This document shows positions 7,500 through 18,582 of a stretch of 30,584 bases of DNA, piece by piece (within the stretch, counting starts at the first letter, position 1; the number at the start of each line of letters is the position of its first letter). Made by a program: the position numbers and the translations under genes. The DNA comes from an uncultured Clostridia bacterium (GTDB taxonomy: Bacteria > Bacillota > Clostridia > Christensenellales > UBA1242). A model generated the notes under the pieces. It searched no databases. It was not told the origin of the DNA and saw nothing but the letters and a program-made list of their open reading frames with translations. The DNA is taken from positions 1-30,584 of the forward strand of contig CANQZB010000001.1 of assembly GCA_947628195.1 (NCBI GenBank), given 5' to 3'.

Positions 7500-8285
7500 A
7501 TGGAACAAAAAATCAATTACAAAAAAAGTTTAGGTCAAAATTTTATTTATGATATTAATTTATTAAACGCTATTGTTTCCGATGGGGAAGTTGAGGCTAC
7601 TGATACAGTTCTTGAAATTGGTGCGGGCGTTGGCAGTTTAACAAAAGTTTTATGCCAACGGGCGCATAAAGTTATTTCTTTTGAAATTGACAAAAATTTA
7701 ATTCCTTATTTGGAAAATTTAAAACAAAAGTATAAAAACCTTACATTGCATTATCAGGATTTTATGTTAGCGGACATCCAATCTTTAAATTTGCATAACG
7801 CAAGGGTGGTTGCAAACATTCCGTATTACATTACAACACCTATTATTTTTAAGTTGATAGATAACATTAATTATTTTAAATCCATTTTAGTGCTAATTCA
7901 AAAGGAAGTTGCGGAAAGATTTTCTGCCAAGCCTAAAACTAAGGATTACGGCATAACAAGTGTAATTTTACAATCCATTTTTGATGTGCGCATAACGCGC
8001 ATTATTAAAAAAGAGTGCTTCACACCAAGCCCCAAAGTTGATAGCGCCTTAATAAAACTTGTGCCTCATAATAAATATAGCATAGAAGATTTTGACGGCT
8101 TTAAAAAATTTGTTCAAAACGCATTTTCCATGCGCAGAAAAACACTAATAAACAACTTGAAATTGTTATACGATAAAGCGCAATTAGAAAATGCGTTAAC
8201 TAAATTAAATTACAACATCAATGTCCGCCCGGAAGAAATTTCGGTGGAAGATTTTATTAAATTATATTTTTATTTAAAAAATTAA
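7500..8285 (+). CDS. rsmA: 16S rRNA adenine dimethyltransferase RsmA (KsgA)
   Basis: The product is 261 residues, typical for RsmA. It dimethylates two adjacent adenosines in the 3'-terminal hairpin of 16S rRNA with S-adenosylmethionine, late in 30S assembly. The family N-terminus KKSLGQNFIYD is present. It is followed by the SAM-binding loop EIGAGVGSLT (Gly 41, 43, 45), the acidic residue FEID that binds the ribose, and the catalytic NIPYY motif (Asn106-Tyr109). The C-terminal helical domain has the usual FTPSPKVDSALI-type segment (here CFTPSPKVDSALIKL) and AFSMRRKTLINNL. The start has AAAGGAT upstream. It is a monocistronic gene with its own terminator. Confidence 0.96.
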   Translation: MEQKINYKKSLGQNFIYDINLLNAIVSDGEVEATDTVLEIGAGVGSLTKVLCQRAHKVISFEIDKNLIPYLENLKQKYKNLTLHYQDFMLADIQSLNLHNARVVANIPYYITTPIIFKLIDNINYFKSILVLIQKEVAERFSAKPKTKDYGITSVILQSIFDVRITRIIKKECFTPSPKVDSALIKLVPHNKYSIEDFDGFKKFVQNAFSMRRKTLINNLKLLYDKAQLENALTKLNYNINVRPEEISVEDFIKLYFYLKN

Positions 8286-8298
8286 ACATAAAAAAATT

Positions 8299-8335
8299 AA
8301 TTAACAATTTTTGTTTTTGAATTGTTAATTTTTTT
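8299..8335 (+). terminator. intrinsic terminator of rsmA
   Basis: The 11-bp arms AATTAACAATT (8299-8309) and AATTGTTAATT (8320-8330) are perfect complements over a 10-base loop, followed by a T-run. Confidence 0.75.
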
Positions 8336-8470
8336 AAAAAAACAAAAAATAATTAAAAAATAATAAAAAATTGCGAAAATTTAATTGTTTTTTAAAAATT
8401 TTAAATATTTTTCTCAAATTTAATATTGTCATTAACAAACATTTTGACAAAATTCTTTTTTTAATTTCGT

Positions 8471-8499
8471 TTGACTTTAAAATTATATATTTATATAAT
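8471..8499 (+). promoter_or_regulatory. promoter of the giant surface-protein gene
   Basis: TTGACT (8471-8476) and a perfect TATAAT (8494-8499) are separated by 17 bases. A consensus TTGACA also lies at 8444-8449 but has no -10 at the right distance. The leader is about 70 bases and ends with the ribosome site AGGTGG. Confidence 0.8.
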
Positions 8500-8577
8500 T
8501 ATTTTGTAAAATTTTGTAGATAATAAGTTTACAGGGGTAATTGTAAAAATATTATTTAGCATTTTAGGTGGTAATAA

Positions 8578-11500
8578 ATGGCAAAAAAAATATTTAAAGT
8601 TATAGCTATTACACTTGCATCTATTATTGGTTTTGCGGGTGTGGTTTTTGGCGTTTTGGCTTTAATGGGCAAGTTTAAAGAGCCGGTGGTGTATCCGGAA
8701 GAACTTACTTTTTTAGAAAGTGAGCAAACTATTGTTTACGATGGTGAGGCGAATAACAAATATTCGTTTACTTTAACCGGCACAGCAAGTGGTGATCATG
8801 TGGTTAATAGGCGTGTTTGTTATTTAAGTTTTGACCAAGGGGAAGATTTAATCACCCTATTAGATTCCAATGGCGAAGAACTGGAGCATGTTGAAAACAC
8901 GCTTTACTATAAAGTTTTGTGCAACGAGCCAATTTATTACAAAGTTAATGGCAATGCGGAATTAGATGTTACCAAGGCGGAATTCGGCAAAGTGGTTATG
9001 AAAGCGCGTGATGAGCGCGAAAGAGTTAGGTCAAACACTCAAACGATTTGGATTGATAGAGCGGTTACAGATGTTTATTTAAAAGATTATAAATACGATA
9101 AAACACCAGACCTAGCTTCACAAGAAATTTCTTTAAACATTAATCAGGAATTGTCATTTGCTCAGTCTAGTTTTTATGCACTTCCAGAATATTCTTTAAA
9201 TCCTATAAGTGCCGAGCAGGCAAAAAATGTAAAAGTTTATTATGATGACCAAACAGGCAGAGATTTAATAGAAATTAGTGAAGAACTTCCTTTTATTGAA
9301 AAAGATGAGGACGAAAATTTATATTTTAAATCTTCCGAAAGTGGCACAAGTTATAAATTTGTAGTAGCTGTGTTTAACAGTTACAAAGCTGAAAGCGACT
9401 ATGTTGGAACAAACCTTCAATATCCTAATCAGGAAAAGGTTGACAACATGGTCTCAACCATCCTTAATGTAAGCGTTGCAAATAAAGATATTGATAGTGT
9501 TGAAATTAAAGAACAACTAAACTTAAACCTTTACAAAGAAACAGAATTTAGTTTAACCGACATTGGTTTAACCATGACAAAAGATGGCGAAATTACCGAT
9601 CGCTTTAACGAAGCTTCTTTTACATTAAACGAAAATAGAGTTTGGCAAAACACAAATTTGAAATTTGAAAATTCAGATGCAAGTAAAACCATAACATTTA
9701 TAGATTCTACAATCGTTAAAATTACCGGATTTGATAATCTTGCTGACGGAAGTTACACTTATTCAATTTCAATAAACGGTGGTAACATCTCAATAAATAC
9801 TTTAAATTTAACAATAAATTATGGCTCTAATTCAACTGATAATAAACGAATAACAATTAATAGCAAAAATTCAATTCGTGATTTAACATTTGGGCTAGAT
9901 AATTTCACCTGCGTTAATGGTTCAGCTTTTGTTGAAAACAACCATTTAACCATGCTAAAAACAGGAAGTTATTTAGATTTCTTTACAACAGATGCGGATA
10001 ATTATTCTTTAGCGAACGAGTTTAATTATGAACCAACTCAATTAACCACAACGGGAACAAAATCTTTTTCAATATTAACCAAAAATTATGTAAGCGAATT
10101 GCAATTAGGCGTGTTGGTGGTTAATAGCGATGGCAAAATGTATTCCGCTTTCCAAATTGCTAATGTATTGCCGGTGGAAACCGACCCAACATTTAAAACT
10201 AAAAATGTAAATTTAAACATTAATTATGTTAAAAATGGCGATGTTGTTGAACCTTCTTATGAGGAATTTGCTTTAACAGATTTAATAAACGAAAATAACA
10301 GTTCTTATAACGCTTTTGTAATGATTACTCCAAGCGGAAACTCTTGTGTTGAAACATTAAATAATTTTAACTGCACTATTAGTGATCAACAATATGTTTT
10401 GGTGGGCTACTTAAATGAAGCCGGCGCATTTGTAAATAGCATAAAAGTTAATGAAAATGCCGAAACAAAAACTTGTTCAATTTATTTGTTAAGGCTAAAA
10501 AATGCGTTTGAACAATCTGCCGAAGATCTAATTGAAAATAGCACTCAATTAACCGATATTGTTGCAGGTGATGTCAACACTTATGTTAACGATAGCTATG
10601 AAGTTAAAGTTAATTTGAATTACGAATTTAACCCAGATTTTGTAGATATTGCTTATGATGACGATGATTACATTTTAGCAAACGATGATGTTTTAAAAAT
10701 ATTGGAAAACACTAAAAGCCACACCTTAAAGCTAACTTCTTCTTGTTGGGATATGTTGGTTAAAGCCGACATAACACTTGAAGACATTAGCATTTTAATG
10801 GGTGGCAATGTAATTGATACTTCTAGCCTTGTAATAGATAGCCTTGTAATAGAAGATGCTGTTCTTAATAATCAATTCATTTTAATTACATTTAATGTGG
10901 GAGATGCCCGTGTTAACAGAGAAAACGTTGAAGAAGAATTTGAGATTCAAATTCTGCCTAAAAACGCAAATCGCCCAGTTAAAACCAAGCCTATTGTTGT
11001 TGCCAATTCCGAACCAACAGACATCGTTTTAAATTTGGAAGAAGATAATGTTATAAAGTTATATACATCTTCAGATGATGCAAACCAAGCAAACACTTAT
11101 TTAAAAATACTTATAAGTTACAACACCGAAACTGCAGGTTATGATTATAAATATTGCATTGTGCAAAACGGCGAAGAAGAGGGTTATCATCCTTTAAATG
11201 AAATAGCACAATTATTCAACAAAAAAACCAATGGCACATCTGGATTTATAGGTAATCCGCAATATGCCGGTTTTGAATTTGATATAATCTACACTTTAGC
11301 CAACGGAGATTTATTCGATTTAGATAATTTGCAAGTGAAAGGTGTGGGTGAAACCACATTGGCAATTTCAATTGGCAGTGTTACAAAATATTTTGGCTTT
11401 AAAATAACAACCGATGAAAACTTTGAGTTTAAAGCAGAGCAAAATTACAGCGTTCAAAACACAACTGCTACTATAAAAGATTTTGTAACTTATGAATATC

Positions 11501-14500
11501 AAGATGAAGATCTTGCTTCTCTAATAGAAATTGACTTTAACAGTTTAAAAGGCGCAATTGGCGGAGAACCGCTAGAAATATCACCTTTAGGTGGAAACTA
11601 TGAAAATGGTTGCCAATTAACCCATAATGGATCAGTAATATTAAATATCACCAAAAATGGCGATGGAATTTGGCAATTTTCAAGAAGTTCAGAGCAAAAT
11701 TCAACATTAACATTGAATTTTGATGTTAAAGTTTTAACTCATTCTGCACAAAGAGTTAATTTGTCATTTATTAGTGCGCTTATGGTGGACGTTAATACCG
11801 ACTATTTTGAAAATCTTTATGCCGACACAACTGTTTTAATGTATGAAATTATTACAGAAAAAAGCGAATTGAAAAATCAACCATATTTTATTATTACAAA
11901 TAAAACAGGAGATGATGCTAGCATAACAGTTAAGTTTTCAAAGGGCAATACAATAGAAAGCGACATGTCTGCAACATTAATGCTAGAAGAAGGCACATAT
12001 ACAGTAAACTTCTATCAAAACGAAGTTGAATTTGCAAGTAAAGAAATTACAGTGCTACCAAATGTTATAATAAGCGATAAAACCGATTTAACATTAGAAA
12101 GTTATACGGATTATAGCGATTTTGTTCCAACTTATTTTACTTTAGAAAGTTATAAAAATGATATTACATACGGCGTTCAAGATTTTTATACAAAAGACCA
12201 ATTAGAAACTTTATCATATACAACTTCATTAAGCATAAAAGAAGTTGAAACATTGGGCGATGACGGAAGCGATATTTTGACATTTGCAGGCAACACATTA
12301 ACAACGGGCTGGATTGAAAAAATTAGCGATTTTAAAACTGTTGAAATTCAATTTGTTTATAATAACAAAGATTTAGGCGCTGGCAATGTAAAATTTGCAG
12401 ATGGAGTTGTGCAATTAACAATAACAAATAAATATGATAAATATTTTAAAAACCTTAACAGTTATGAACTTATGGCATTTGTTGGGTCTGATAAGTTTGT
12501 AAATAATTTATCTTCATCAATATCCGGCTTATCTTTAACTAAAATTGAAGTAAATGAAAGTTTTTCTACTAATAAAACCATAGAATTTAACACTGCCGGC
12601 AAGGCAATTACTTTAACCACAGCAATAACTGAAAAAATTAATAACATTCCATTAATTTTTACCTTTAACATAAATTCAAAAACTTTAACTTATAAAAATA
12701 CTGATAATATAAATGAAGATTTAAACATTACAATAAGTTTAACTCCTTATAAGCCAGAACAAAACGCAACTTCTGCCGTTATGGGAGAAAACGTTAATTT
12801 AATTAAAGATGTTTTAACCATAACTGATGCAGGCACAGGCGATGTTAAAACAGAAATTGCAAACAATGTTGAAAGCATAAAAATTACAGAAATTTCAAAC
12901 AAAAATGCCCTTGCAAATTATGAAATTGTAATTGGCAGTGGTTATGAAAATGGAAGTTCGCTAGAAGATATTCCAACCGCATTGCTAGCAAAACTTCAAG
13001 AAAATGAAATTAAATTAACAATTTATTACACAATTTCATATACAACCGGTGGCGAATTTGTGTTTAGCTACGAGTTAACAATCAAAAATGAAATGAGCCT
13101 GAATATAACATATCCTTATAGCGATTTGTCCGCTCAAAATGTTTCATTTGCTTTTGTGGCTGGGGAGGATGCCGAACACGCCAAATCCGCATTGGATAAA
13201 GACGGGGACGGCACTATTGATCAGCCTTTCAACTACGAGCCAGTTTCTATGGGCCAAACAATTACATTTGGCTATGATGAAAATTTAAATATCACCCGCT
13301 CAACCAACGCACAAAACACAGAAGACGATTTAAAAATAAGTTTGGTGGCATATTTCAACGAGCCTTTAACAAGAAATTATTATCTTGCTAACAATATTGA
13401 AATTAATGAAAGTTTAAAATCCGTAACATTCCGCAATTCTGCAGTGTTTACTTATGGCTATTTTATTTTCAAATTAACCACCAGCACAGGATATTCTGCA
13501 TATTATTTTGTGCGCTTGCAAAACATATCTAACTATGTTGCTGATGATTATAGTTTTACATCAAAAGATGTTCAATCTGACGCTTTAGCAACATACGCAG
13601 GTGTTTTAGACACATTAGATTTAACAAAAGACTTTAAACTTAAAAATGTTAGCACAGACAATATTTCACTTTACATTTTGAATGCCACAGGGCTAGACGG
13701 CTCAACATTTAAATACGGCGATGTAAATTATAGTGGCACAACCCTAGAAAACGATGTTGAAGTAGGTTATGCAAGATATTCAAAAGTTAATGCAGAAACG
13801 ATGCCAAGCGTAAAGAATTACACAAATGTTAAATTGGCTTTAGTTTACAAAAATTCTTCAACCGAATTCTGCATAGGAACAGTCAATTTATATTTAAAAC
13901 CAGAAGGCGTTACAGTTGAAAAAGTTGCAGGTGATGTTAAATATATTAGTGGCGTAGATACTGGAGAATATACATACGAAAGAACAAACGGAACTGGTAA
14001 ATTTGCAAATCCATTTACTGTTACAGGTTGCACCTTTGAATCATTGGAGATTGAAAGCGAAAATGAAACAGATGGCATTGTTAGTGTGGGTGCCGATAAC
14101 AGCATTAATTTTGAAAAATATATAAACAACCGCAATTTGGAATTTACCGCTGTTTATACTTATAATATTGATAGTGCAAATTTTGTTTTAAAATTGCATA
14201 TTACATATAAAGGTTTGGAATTGGATTTATCTAAAGAAACCTTAACAGTTGGCGAGTTTAAGAAAGAATCTGGATTCAACACAAAATTGTCAATTAGTGA
14301 ATATTTTGGCGAATATAAAGGCGAAGTTAATATAATTGGGAAAGGCTTAAATTACACCATAGATTTAGCAAAAAACAAAATTACATCTAATGATAACGGC
14401 TCAATGTTAAGTTATGAAACAGGCAAATATTATTTAACATTTACTCAATCAAGCAGTGCACAAAAAATTGAATTTACAATGACTTTTACAGATTTAGCCG

Positions 14501-17500
14501 GAAGCTATTCTAAACAATTTGAAATAAATGTTAAAGAGAATTATTCTGTGCAAGCCGAAACATCTCCAAACAGCGGAAATCTGCAATCTCTAGCATTGTA
14601 TGCTACAGCAAATGGAACATATACAAGCAAGGTTGGCGGCTATATTGACATAGAAAAAACAGAAGGAAGTTCTTATTACTCATATAAAATAGGTGGGTTA
14701 ACATTCTATTGCGCTAAAAACTCTTCTTACAAAATTAAAATTGAATTAAGCAATGCGAGATATAGCGCGAATGATAACAGTGCAGTTGAATTTTCAGTGG
14801 GTGGCCAATTTAACTTTATACATATGCCAATCGATAGCCAAATTGTGCATTTAACAATTTCTTTAATTAATGGCAGTGATAGTCTTATAAACAGAGATTT
14901 TTACGTGCGTTTGCCACAAACTTATGTAACATTGCAAGCACAATATTTATTACAGTCTGATAATGACGCGATTGTCGATCACGAAAATGTGGCTTCAGGC
15001 TCTAACATTACAATAGATGAATTATTTAATTCTAAAGTAGATAACAATTATTTAAATAAATATAGATTTAAGTTAATTGTTCTAAAAGATGGCAGACAGC
15101 AAGAGGCTGAAGGATTTAATCTTTCCGCAATGGGCTTTACAGACCAAAACAACTTAAATTACATTAGCGATGATTATGTGGTTGTTGGGGATAACGCAAG
15201 TTATACTTCTTCTGGCAGAAAAATAACATTTAGCCAAGTAGAAACCAACACTTTAAGCACTTTAAGTTTAAAGAACGAGTTGTTACCAAACCCATTTACC
15301 TATCAGTTCCAAATCATGGCAGATGCTGTTGATGGCTTTAACTTTAACGGAGATGCCGTTTACGGAACAGATTATGCTTCAATTAACTATAACGATTTAA
15401 AGAACAATCAATCTAAACAAGTTCGTGTTGCAGAGTGGAAAGATGCTAGAAATACAATATTGTATTTAAAAAGTATTGGCGAAAAAACACCTCAAAGCAC
15501 GACAGGAAATCTGCCATTTAATATAGCAGAAAAAGCATATAGCTTTGTAGATGATTTTGGAACATTACAAATATCTTTAAACGCGCAAAAGCAATTAATT
15601 GTGGAACTTGTTGATCCAAATTCGGAATTTAAAAAATTGCAATTCAGTTTAACATTTGTTGGCAATGGTGGCCAAGATGTTTGCCTAAATATATATTTCT
15701 TCAATTATGAAATTGGTGCATATTCGGCAGTGGAGCAATATGCTGGCGAAAATTATAGTTTGGCAAACATTATAACCTTGCCAGAAGATTTAACATTAGA
15801 ATATTTAGAAAATGAATCCACATTCACTTATAAGCGAGATACATACGAATGTGGGGCTTCCAACCCTTATAAATTATTCACAGTGGATGCAGGCAACAAA
15901 ACATTAAATTTATTCTCTGTTTCGGAAGACGCAACATTAAATTTAAAATTTGCAATAAAAGATGGCGATGTTATAGTTAAAGAAGTTTCCTTAACCGTAA
16001 CTCAAAAACGAAATATTCAATTTAAAATTAATGACGAAACTTTGCCATACGGCAACACATTCGATTCAAATTACATTTTAAATAACGCTAACGATTCTAA
16101 TTTAACTTCTTCAGCAAATTTCCCATATAGTGAAGATTTAGCCTCGCAAGAACATAATGATAACGGAACAATAACATACGGCAATGTAATTTATTTAAAA
16201 GATCTTTGGGCGGATGTATATTCAATTAACAAAGATTCTAAAATTGAAGATTTAACTATAAGATACTCCTTAAGAGATAGTTATGATGGCGTTTCAATTA
16301 AAGACAATAAAATTGAATTTTCAAAAGATTTTACAGGAGTTTTGCGCTTAACATTATCCGTAACCACGCGTGCCGGCGTGAGTGTGGAAGATTTATATTC
16401 AGTAAATTGGGATATAAACGTGCAAGGTTTTGTAAATTATGTTTACAACAACACAACGCATAGCGAAAATTACATAATGCGCAACAGTGGCACGGCGTTT
16501 GCCGGCGGAACATCGGTTAATGTAATTTCTAATTTAGGGAATGCGTTAGGTTGCGCTATTACAACCAGCAACACTTTTGCCGATGAAAAAATTAAAGTGG
16601 AAACACCTGAATTCACTTACGATGTTAATTATGTCGTAATAGATAGTAAAACAAGCATAAACGCAAGTGAAGAATTTGCAAACAATTCACGAACCCAAGC
16701 AGAAATTGTTAAAAACGAAAAATCTCAATTTGGCTTTTCAACAAAACTGCCTTATGTGGTTACTGGCGACAATGCATATATTGTAATTTACCAAATAAAA
16801 ATTACATATTTAGGGCAAATCTCGCAAACATATTACGCAAACTATTATGTTTCAAATAATAGTTCAATTACACCATCTGAAACTAACAAAAGCATAAATG
16901 TGGATAGTGAGTTAACTTCAAAGGGCAATGCTTCAAACTATTTGCAATTATTCTGTTATAAAGATGAAATAACTTTCCAACCAAGTGAAAGTGGAGATGC
17001 TTTTAATGGAATATTAATTTATTTGAGCAATAAAAATTATCAGTTGAATATATCTGACGGCACGCATGCCGGAACATGGACTTCTTTAAATGGAGTTGAC
17101 TTTACAAAGGAAGAGAGTGATGAAACATTAACAATTTCATCTAATGGCACATATACATTAGGCGAAGGGCACGGCAGTTACACTTCAAATATAAGTTCGG
17201 AAAGTTTCTTTAACCACACCTTTAAAAATGTTAGCGAATTCGCTCAACTTGTTGATTCTGCCTATGTTGAATTTTCTGATATGAAAAATTATAACGCTAG
17301 CGAAGATGCGCAAATCTATTTTAAATTAGAATACATAGAGAATGGTTATTTTGGAATACATTTAACTGAACCTTATAAGGATAGTTCAACAACTGAACTA
17401 ATTGGCAGCAAAAAACCATTGTTCAACAACGAGCTAAATGCTGTTATTAAAGTGTTTACAACTTTAAACAATAAAGCCGTTGTGCAAGCCAATTTAACTT

Positions 17501-18525
17501 TAACTTCTAGTAATAAAATAACGCCAAAAGGGCAGTTTGAATTAAGTGAAATTTTCCCTGTTGGAACATATAAGGAAGAAGATGCAGATAAAGTTATAAT
17601 AGGCGTTGGTGAATCTGCGCAAAAGAACTGGGTTGAAACTGGCGAAATTAAAGAAGATTCAAATAGTGACGCCAATGCAACTGTAATAAAAATTGGGCAA
17701 ACCCAATATAAATTATATTCGGTAACATACTCTAGTGACGCTTCATCTGATTTATACTCAATTAGTGAAAAATTCTATTATGTTACAAAAGAAGGTGGCA
17801 ACCAATTTATATTCCTTGTTTATAATCCAAAGGCGGCTGATTACAGCACCTTTACTGTAAATTATGCGGATAATCAAGATTCAACAGCAGATTTAACCGG
17901 TAAATTCATAAAATACTTCAATGACGATAATGGTACATTTACAAAAGAAACATATAAAAATGATGGAGATTTCCCTATTTCGGTAAGTAGTGAAAACCCC
18001 GAATTGAATGATGCTTTGAAGGACATAAACGACCCCACTTCAATTACATTAACGCATGACAATTTAATTGAAATTAAAAATAACAATCCAGACAAAACTT
18101 ATGTGGATATTAACTTCACCGCAGTGCATGATGGAGTAACTGTAAATTTTGTTGTTACTTTCTATTTGCCACCAAAGCCTATGATTAATGTAAATCTTAA
18201 CTCGGAAGTGAATATATCATCGCTGAAAATACCTGTTATAAATGATGATGTAAAAGAATTTGCTAGCTTGAGTGAAAATTACAACAAAGTGCGTTCGGTG
18301 GAAGAAGTTTCTTCAACATACACAACAATATCTCTCACGCAGAATGATTCAGATGATAGTCATTTAGTTACAGGCGTTACAATTAGTTTAAACTTAGAAA
18401 GCATTAGCGCCTATTTTACCAACAACAACGAAGCCAAATATCTTGACATAAACATTACAATAACCACAACCGATAATTTGACATTATCATTTGTAATTCG
18501 CGTTAACAAAGCGGAAAGTGAATAA
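8578..18525 (+). CDS. giant membrane-anchored extracellular protein (3315 aa), adhesin-like
   Basis: This is one uninterrupted 9.9-kb frame encoding 3315 residues. A basic start (MAKK) leads into a single hydrophobic segment at about residues 6-30 (VIAITLASIIGFAGVVFGVLAL) with no clear cleavage site, so the protein is probably anchored by its N-terminus. Everything after it is predicted outside the cell: rich in Asn, Ser, Thr, Asp, Glu and Tyr, poor in Cys, with alternating polar/hydrophobic beta-strands and short turns that suggest dozens of Ig-like or cadherin-like sandwiches. I found no clear sequence-level repeat. One Ca-binding EF-hand or dockerin-type loop, DKDGDGTID, starts at residue 1540. 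There is no LPXTG sorting signal, C-terminal helix or catalytic signature. AGGTGG sets the start. It is transcribed alone, from its own promoter to its own terminator. A role in adhesion or as a surface layer is inference; the exact function is unknown. Confidence 0.85.
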   Translation: MAKKIFKVIAITLASIIGFAGVVFGVLALMGKFKEPVVYPEELTFLESEQTIVYDGEANNKYSFTLTGTASGDHVVNRRVCYLSFDQGEDLITLLDSNGEELEHVENTLYYKVLCNEPIYYKVNGNAELDVTKAEFGKVVMKARDERERVRSNTQTIWIDRAVTDVYLKDYKYDKTPDLASQEISLNINQELSFAQSSFYALPEYSLNPISAEQAKNVKVYYDDQTGRDLIEISEELPFIEKDEDENLYFKSSESGTSYKFVVAVFNSYKAESDYVGTNLQYPNQEKVDNMVSTILNVSVANKDIDSVEIKEQLNLNLYKETEFSLTDIGLTMTKDGEITDRFNEASFTLNENRVWQNTNLKFENSDASKTITFIDSTIVKITGFDNLADGSYTYSISINGGNISINTLNLTINYGSNSTDNKRITINSKNSIRDLTFGLDNFTCVNGSAFVENNHLTMLKTGSYLDFFTTDADNYSLANEFNYEPTQLTTTGTKSFSILTKNYVSELQLGVLVVNSDGKMYSAFQIANVLPVETDPTFKTKNVNLNINYVKNGDVVEPSYEEFALTDLINENNSSYNAFVMITPSGNSCVETLNNFNCTISDQQYVLVGYLNEAGAFVNSIKVNENAETKTCSIYLLRLKNAFEQSAEDLIENSTQLTDIVAGDVNTYVNDSYEVKVNLNYEFNPDFVDIAYDDDDYILANDDVLKILENTKSHTLKLTSSCWDMLVKADITLEDISILMGGNVIDTSSLVIDSLVIEDAVLNNQFILITFNVGDARVNRENVEEEFEIQILPKNANRPVKTKPIVVANSEPTDIVLNLEEDNVIKLYTSSDDANQANTYLKILISYNTETAGYDYKYCIVQNGEEEGYHPLNEIAQLFNKKTNGTSGFIGNPQYAGFEFDIIYTLANGDLFDLDNLQVKGVGETTLAISIGSVTKYFGFKITTDENFEFKAEQNYSVQNTTATIKDFVTYEYQDEDLASLIEIDFNSLKGAIGGEPLEISPLGGNYENGCQLTHNGSVILNITKNGDGIWQFSRSSEQNSTLTLNFDVKVLTHSAQRVNLSFISALMVDVNTDYFENLYADTTVLMYEIITEKSELKNQPYFIITNKTGDDASITVKFSKGNTIESDMSATLMLEEGTYTVNFYQNEVEFASKEITVLPNVIISDKTDLTLESYTDYSDFVPTYFTLESYKNDITYGVQDFYTKDQLETLSYTTSLSIKEVETLGDDGSDILTFAGNTLTTGWIEKISDFKTVEIQFVYNNKDLGAGNVKFADGVVQLTITNKYDKYFKNLNSYELMAFVGSDKFVNNLSSSISGLSLTKIEVNESFSTNKTIEFNTAGKAITLTTAITEKINNIPLIFTFNINSKTLTYKNTDNINEDLNITISLTPYKPEQNATSAVMGENVNLIKDVLTITDAGTGDVKTEIANNVESIKITEISNKNALANYEIVIGSGYENGSSLEDIPTALLAKLQENEIKLTIYYTISYTTGGEFVFSYELTIKNEMSLNITYPYSDLSAQNVSFAFVAGEDAEHAKSALDKDGDGTIDQPFNYEPVSMGQTITFGYDENLNITRSTNAQNTEDDLKISLVAYFNEPLTRNYYLANNIEINESLKSVTFRNSAVFTYGYFIFKLTTSTGYSAYYFVRLQNISNYVADDYSFTSKDVQSDALATYAGVLDTLDLTKDFKLKNVSTDNISLYILNATGLDGSTFKYGDVNYSGTTLENDVEVGYARYSKVNAETMPSVKNYTNVKLALVYKNSSTEFCIGTVNLYLKPEGVTVEKVAGDVKYISGVDTGEYTYERTNGTGKFANPFTVTGCTFESLEIESENETDGIVSVGADNSINFEKYINNRNLEFTAVYTYNIDSANFVLKLHITYKGLELDLSKETLTVGEFKKESGFNTKLSISEYFGEYKGEVNIIGKGLNYTIDLAKNKITSNDNGSMLSYETGKYYLTFTQSSSAQKIEFTMTFTDLAGSYSKQFEINVKENYSVQAETSPNSGNLQSLALYATANGTYTSKVGGYIDIEKTEGSSYYSYKIGGLTFYCAKNSSYKIKIELSNARYSANDNSAVEFSVGGQFNFIHMPIDSQIVHLTISLINGSDSLINRDFYVRLPQTYVTLQAQYLLQSDNDAIVDHENVASGSNITIDELFNSKVDNNYLNKYRFKLIVLKDGRQQEAEGFNLSAMGFTDQNNLNYISDDYVVVGDNASYTSSGRKITFSQVETNTLSTLSLKNELLPNPFTYQFQIMADAVDGFNFNGDAVYGTDYASINYNDLKNNQSKQVRVAEWKDARNTILYLKSIGEKTPQSTTGNLPFNIAEKAYSFVDDFGTLQISLNAQKQLIVELVDPNSEFKKLQFSLTFVGNGGQDVCLNIYFFNYEIGAYSAVEQYAGENYSLANIITLPEDLTLEYLENESTFTYKRDTYECGASNPYKLFTVDAGNKTLNLFSVSEDATLNLKFAIKDGDVIVKEVSLTVTQKRNIQFKINDETLPYGNTFDSNYILNNANDSNLTSSANFPYSEDLASQEHNDNGTITYGNVIYLKDLWADVYSINKDSKIEDLTIRYSLRDSYDGVSIKDNKIEFSKDFTGVLRLTLSVTTRAGVSVEDLYSVNWDINVQGFVNYVYNNTTHSENYIMRNSGTAFAGGTSVNVISNLGNALGCAITTSNTFADEKIKVETPEFTYDVNYVVIDSKTSINASEEFANNSRTQAEIVKNEKSQFGFSTKLPYVVTGDNAYIVIYQIKITYLGQISQTYYANYYVSNNSSITPSETNKSINVDSELTSKGNASNYLQLFCYKDEITFQPSESGDAFNGILIYLSNKNYQLNISDGTHAGTWTSLNGVDFTKEESDETLTISSNGTYTLGEGHGSYTSNISSESFFNHTFKNVSEFAQLVDSAYVEFSDMKNYNASEDAQIYFKLEYIENGYFGIHLTEPYKDSSTTELIGSKKPLFNNELNAVIKVFTTLNNKAVVQANLTLTSSNKITPKGQFELSEIFPVGTYKEEDADKVIIGVGESAQKNWVETGEIKEDSNSDANATVIKIGQTQYKLYSVTYSSDASSDLYSISEKFYYVTKEGGNQFIFLVYNPKAADYSTFTVNYADNQDSTADLTGKFIKYFNDDNGTFTKETYKNDGDFPISVSSENPELNDALKDINDPTSITLTHDNLIEIKNNNPDKTYVDINFTAVHDGVTVNFVVTFYLPPKPMINVNLNSEVNISSLKIPVINDDVKEFASLSENYNKVRSVEEVSSTYTTISLTQNDSDDSHLVTGVTISLNLESISAYFTNNNEAKYLDINITITTTDNLTLSFVIRVNKAESE

Positions 18526-18553
18526 AAGAGCCTAAATGGCTCTTTTGTTTTTT
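18524..18553 (+). terminator. intrinsic terminator of the giant gene
   Basis: AAAAGAGCC (18524-18532) pairs perfectly with GGCTCTTTT (18538-18546) over the loop TAAAT, followed by a further T-run. The hairpin includes the last bases of the stop codon. Confidence 0.92.
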
Positions 18554-18582
18554 AAAAAAATTTTTTAAACCGCGCTAAATTG

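Noticed and set aside
8444..8449. TTGACA as the -35 of the giant gene
   Set aside because: There is no -10 at 16-18 bases. The TTGACT at 8471 pairs much better with TATAAT at 8494.
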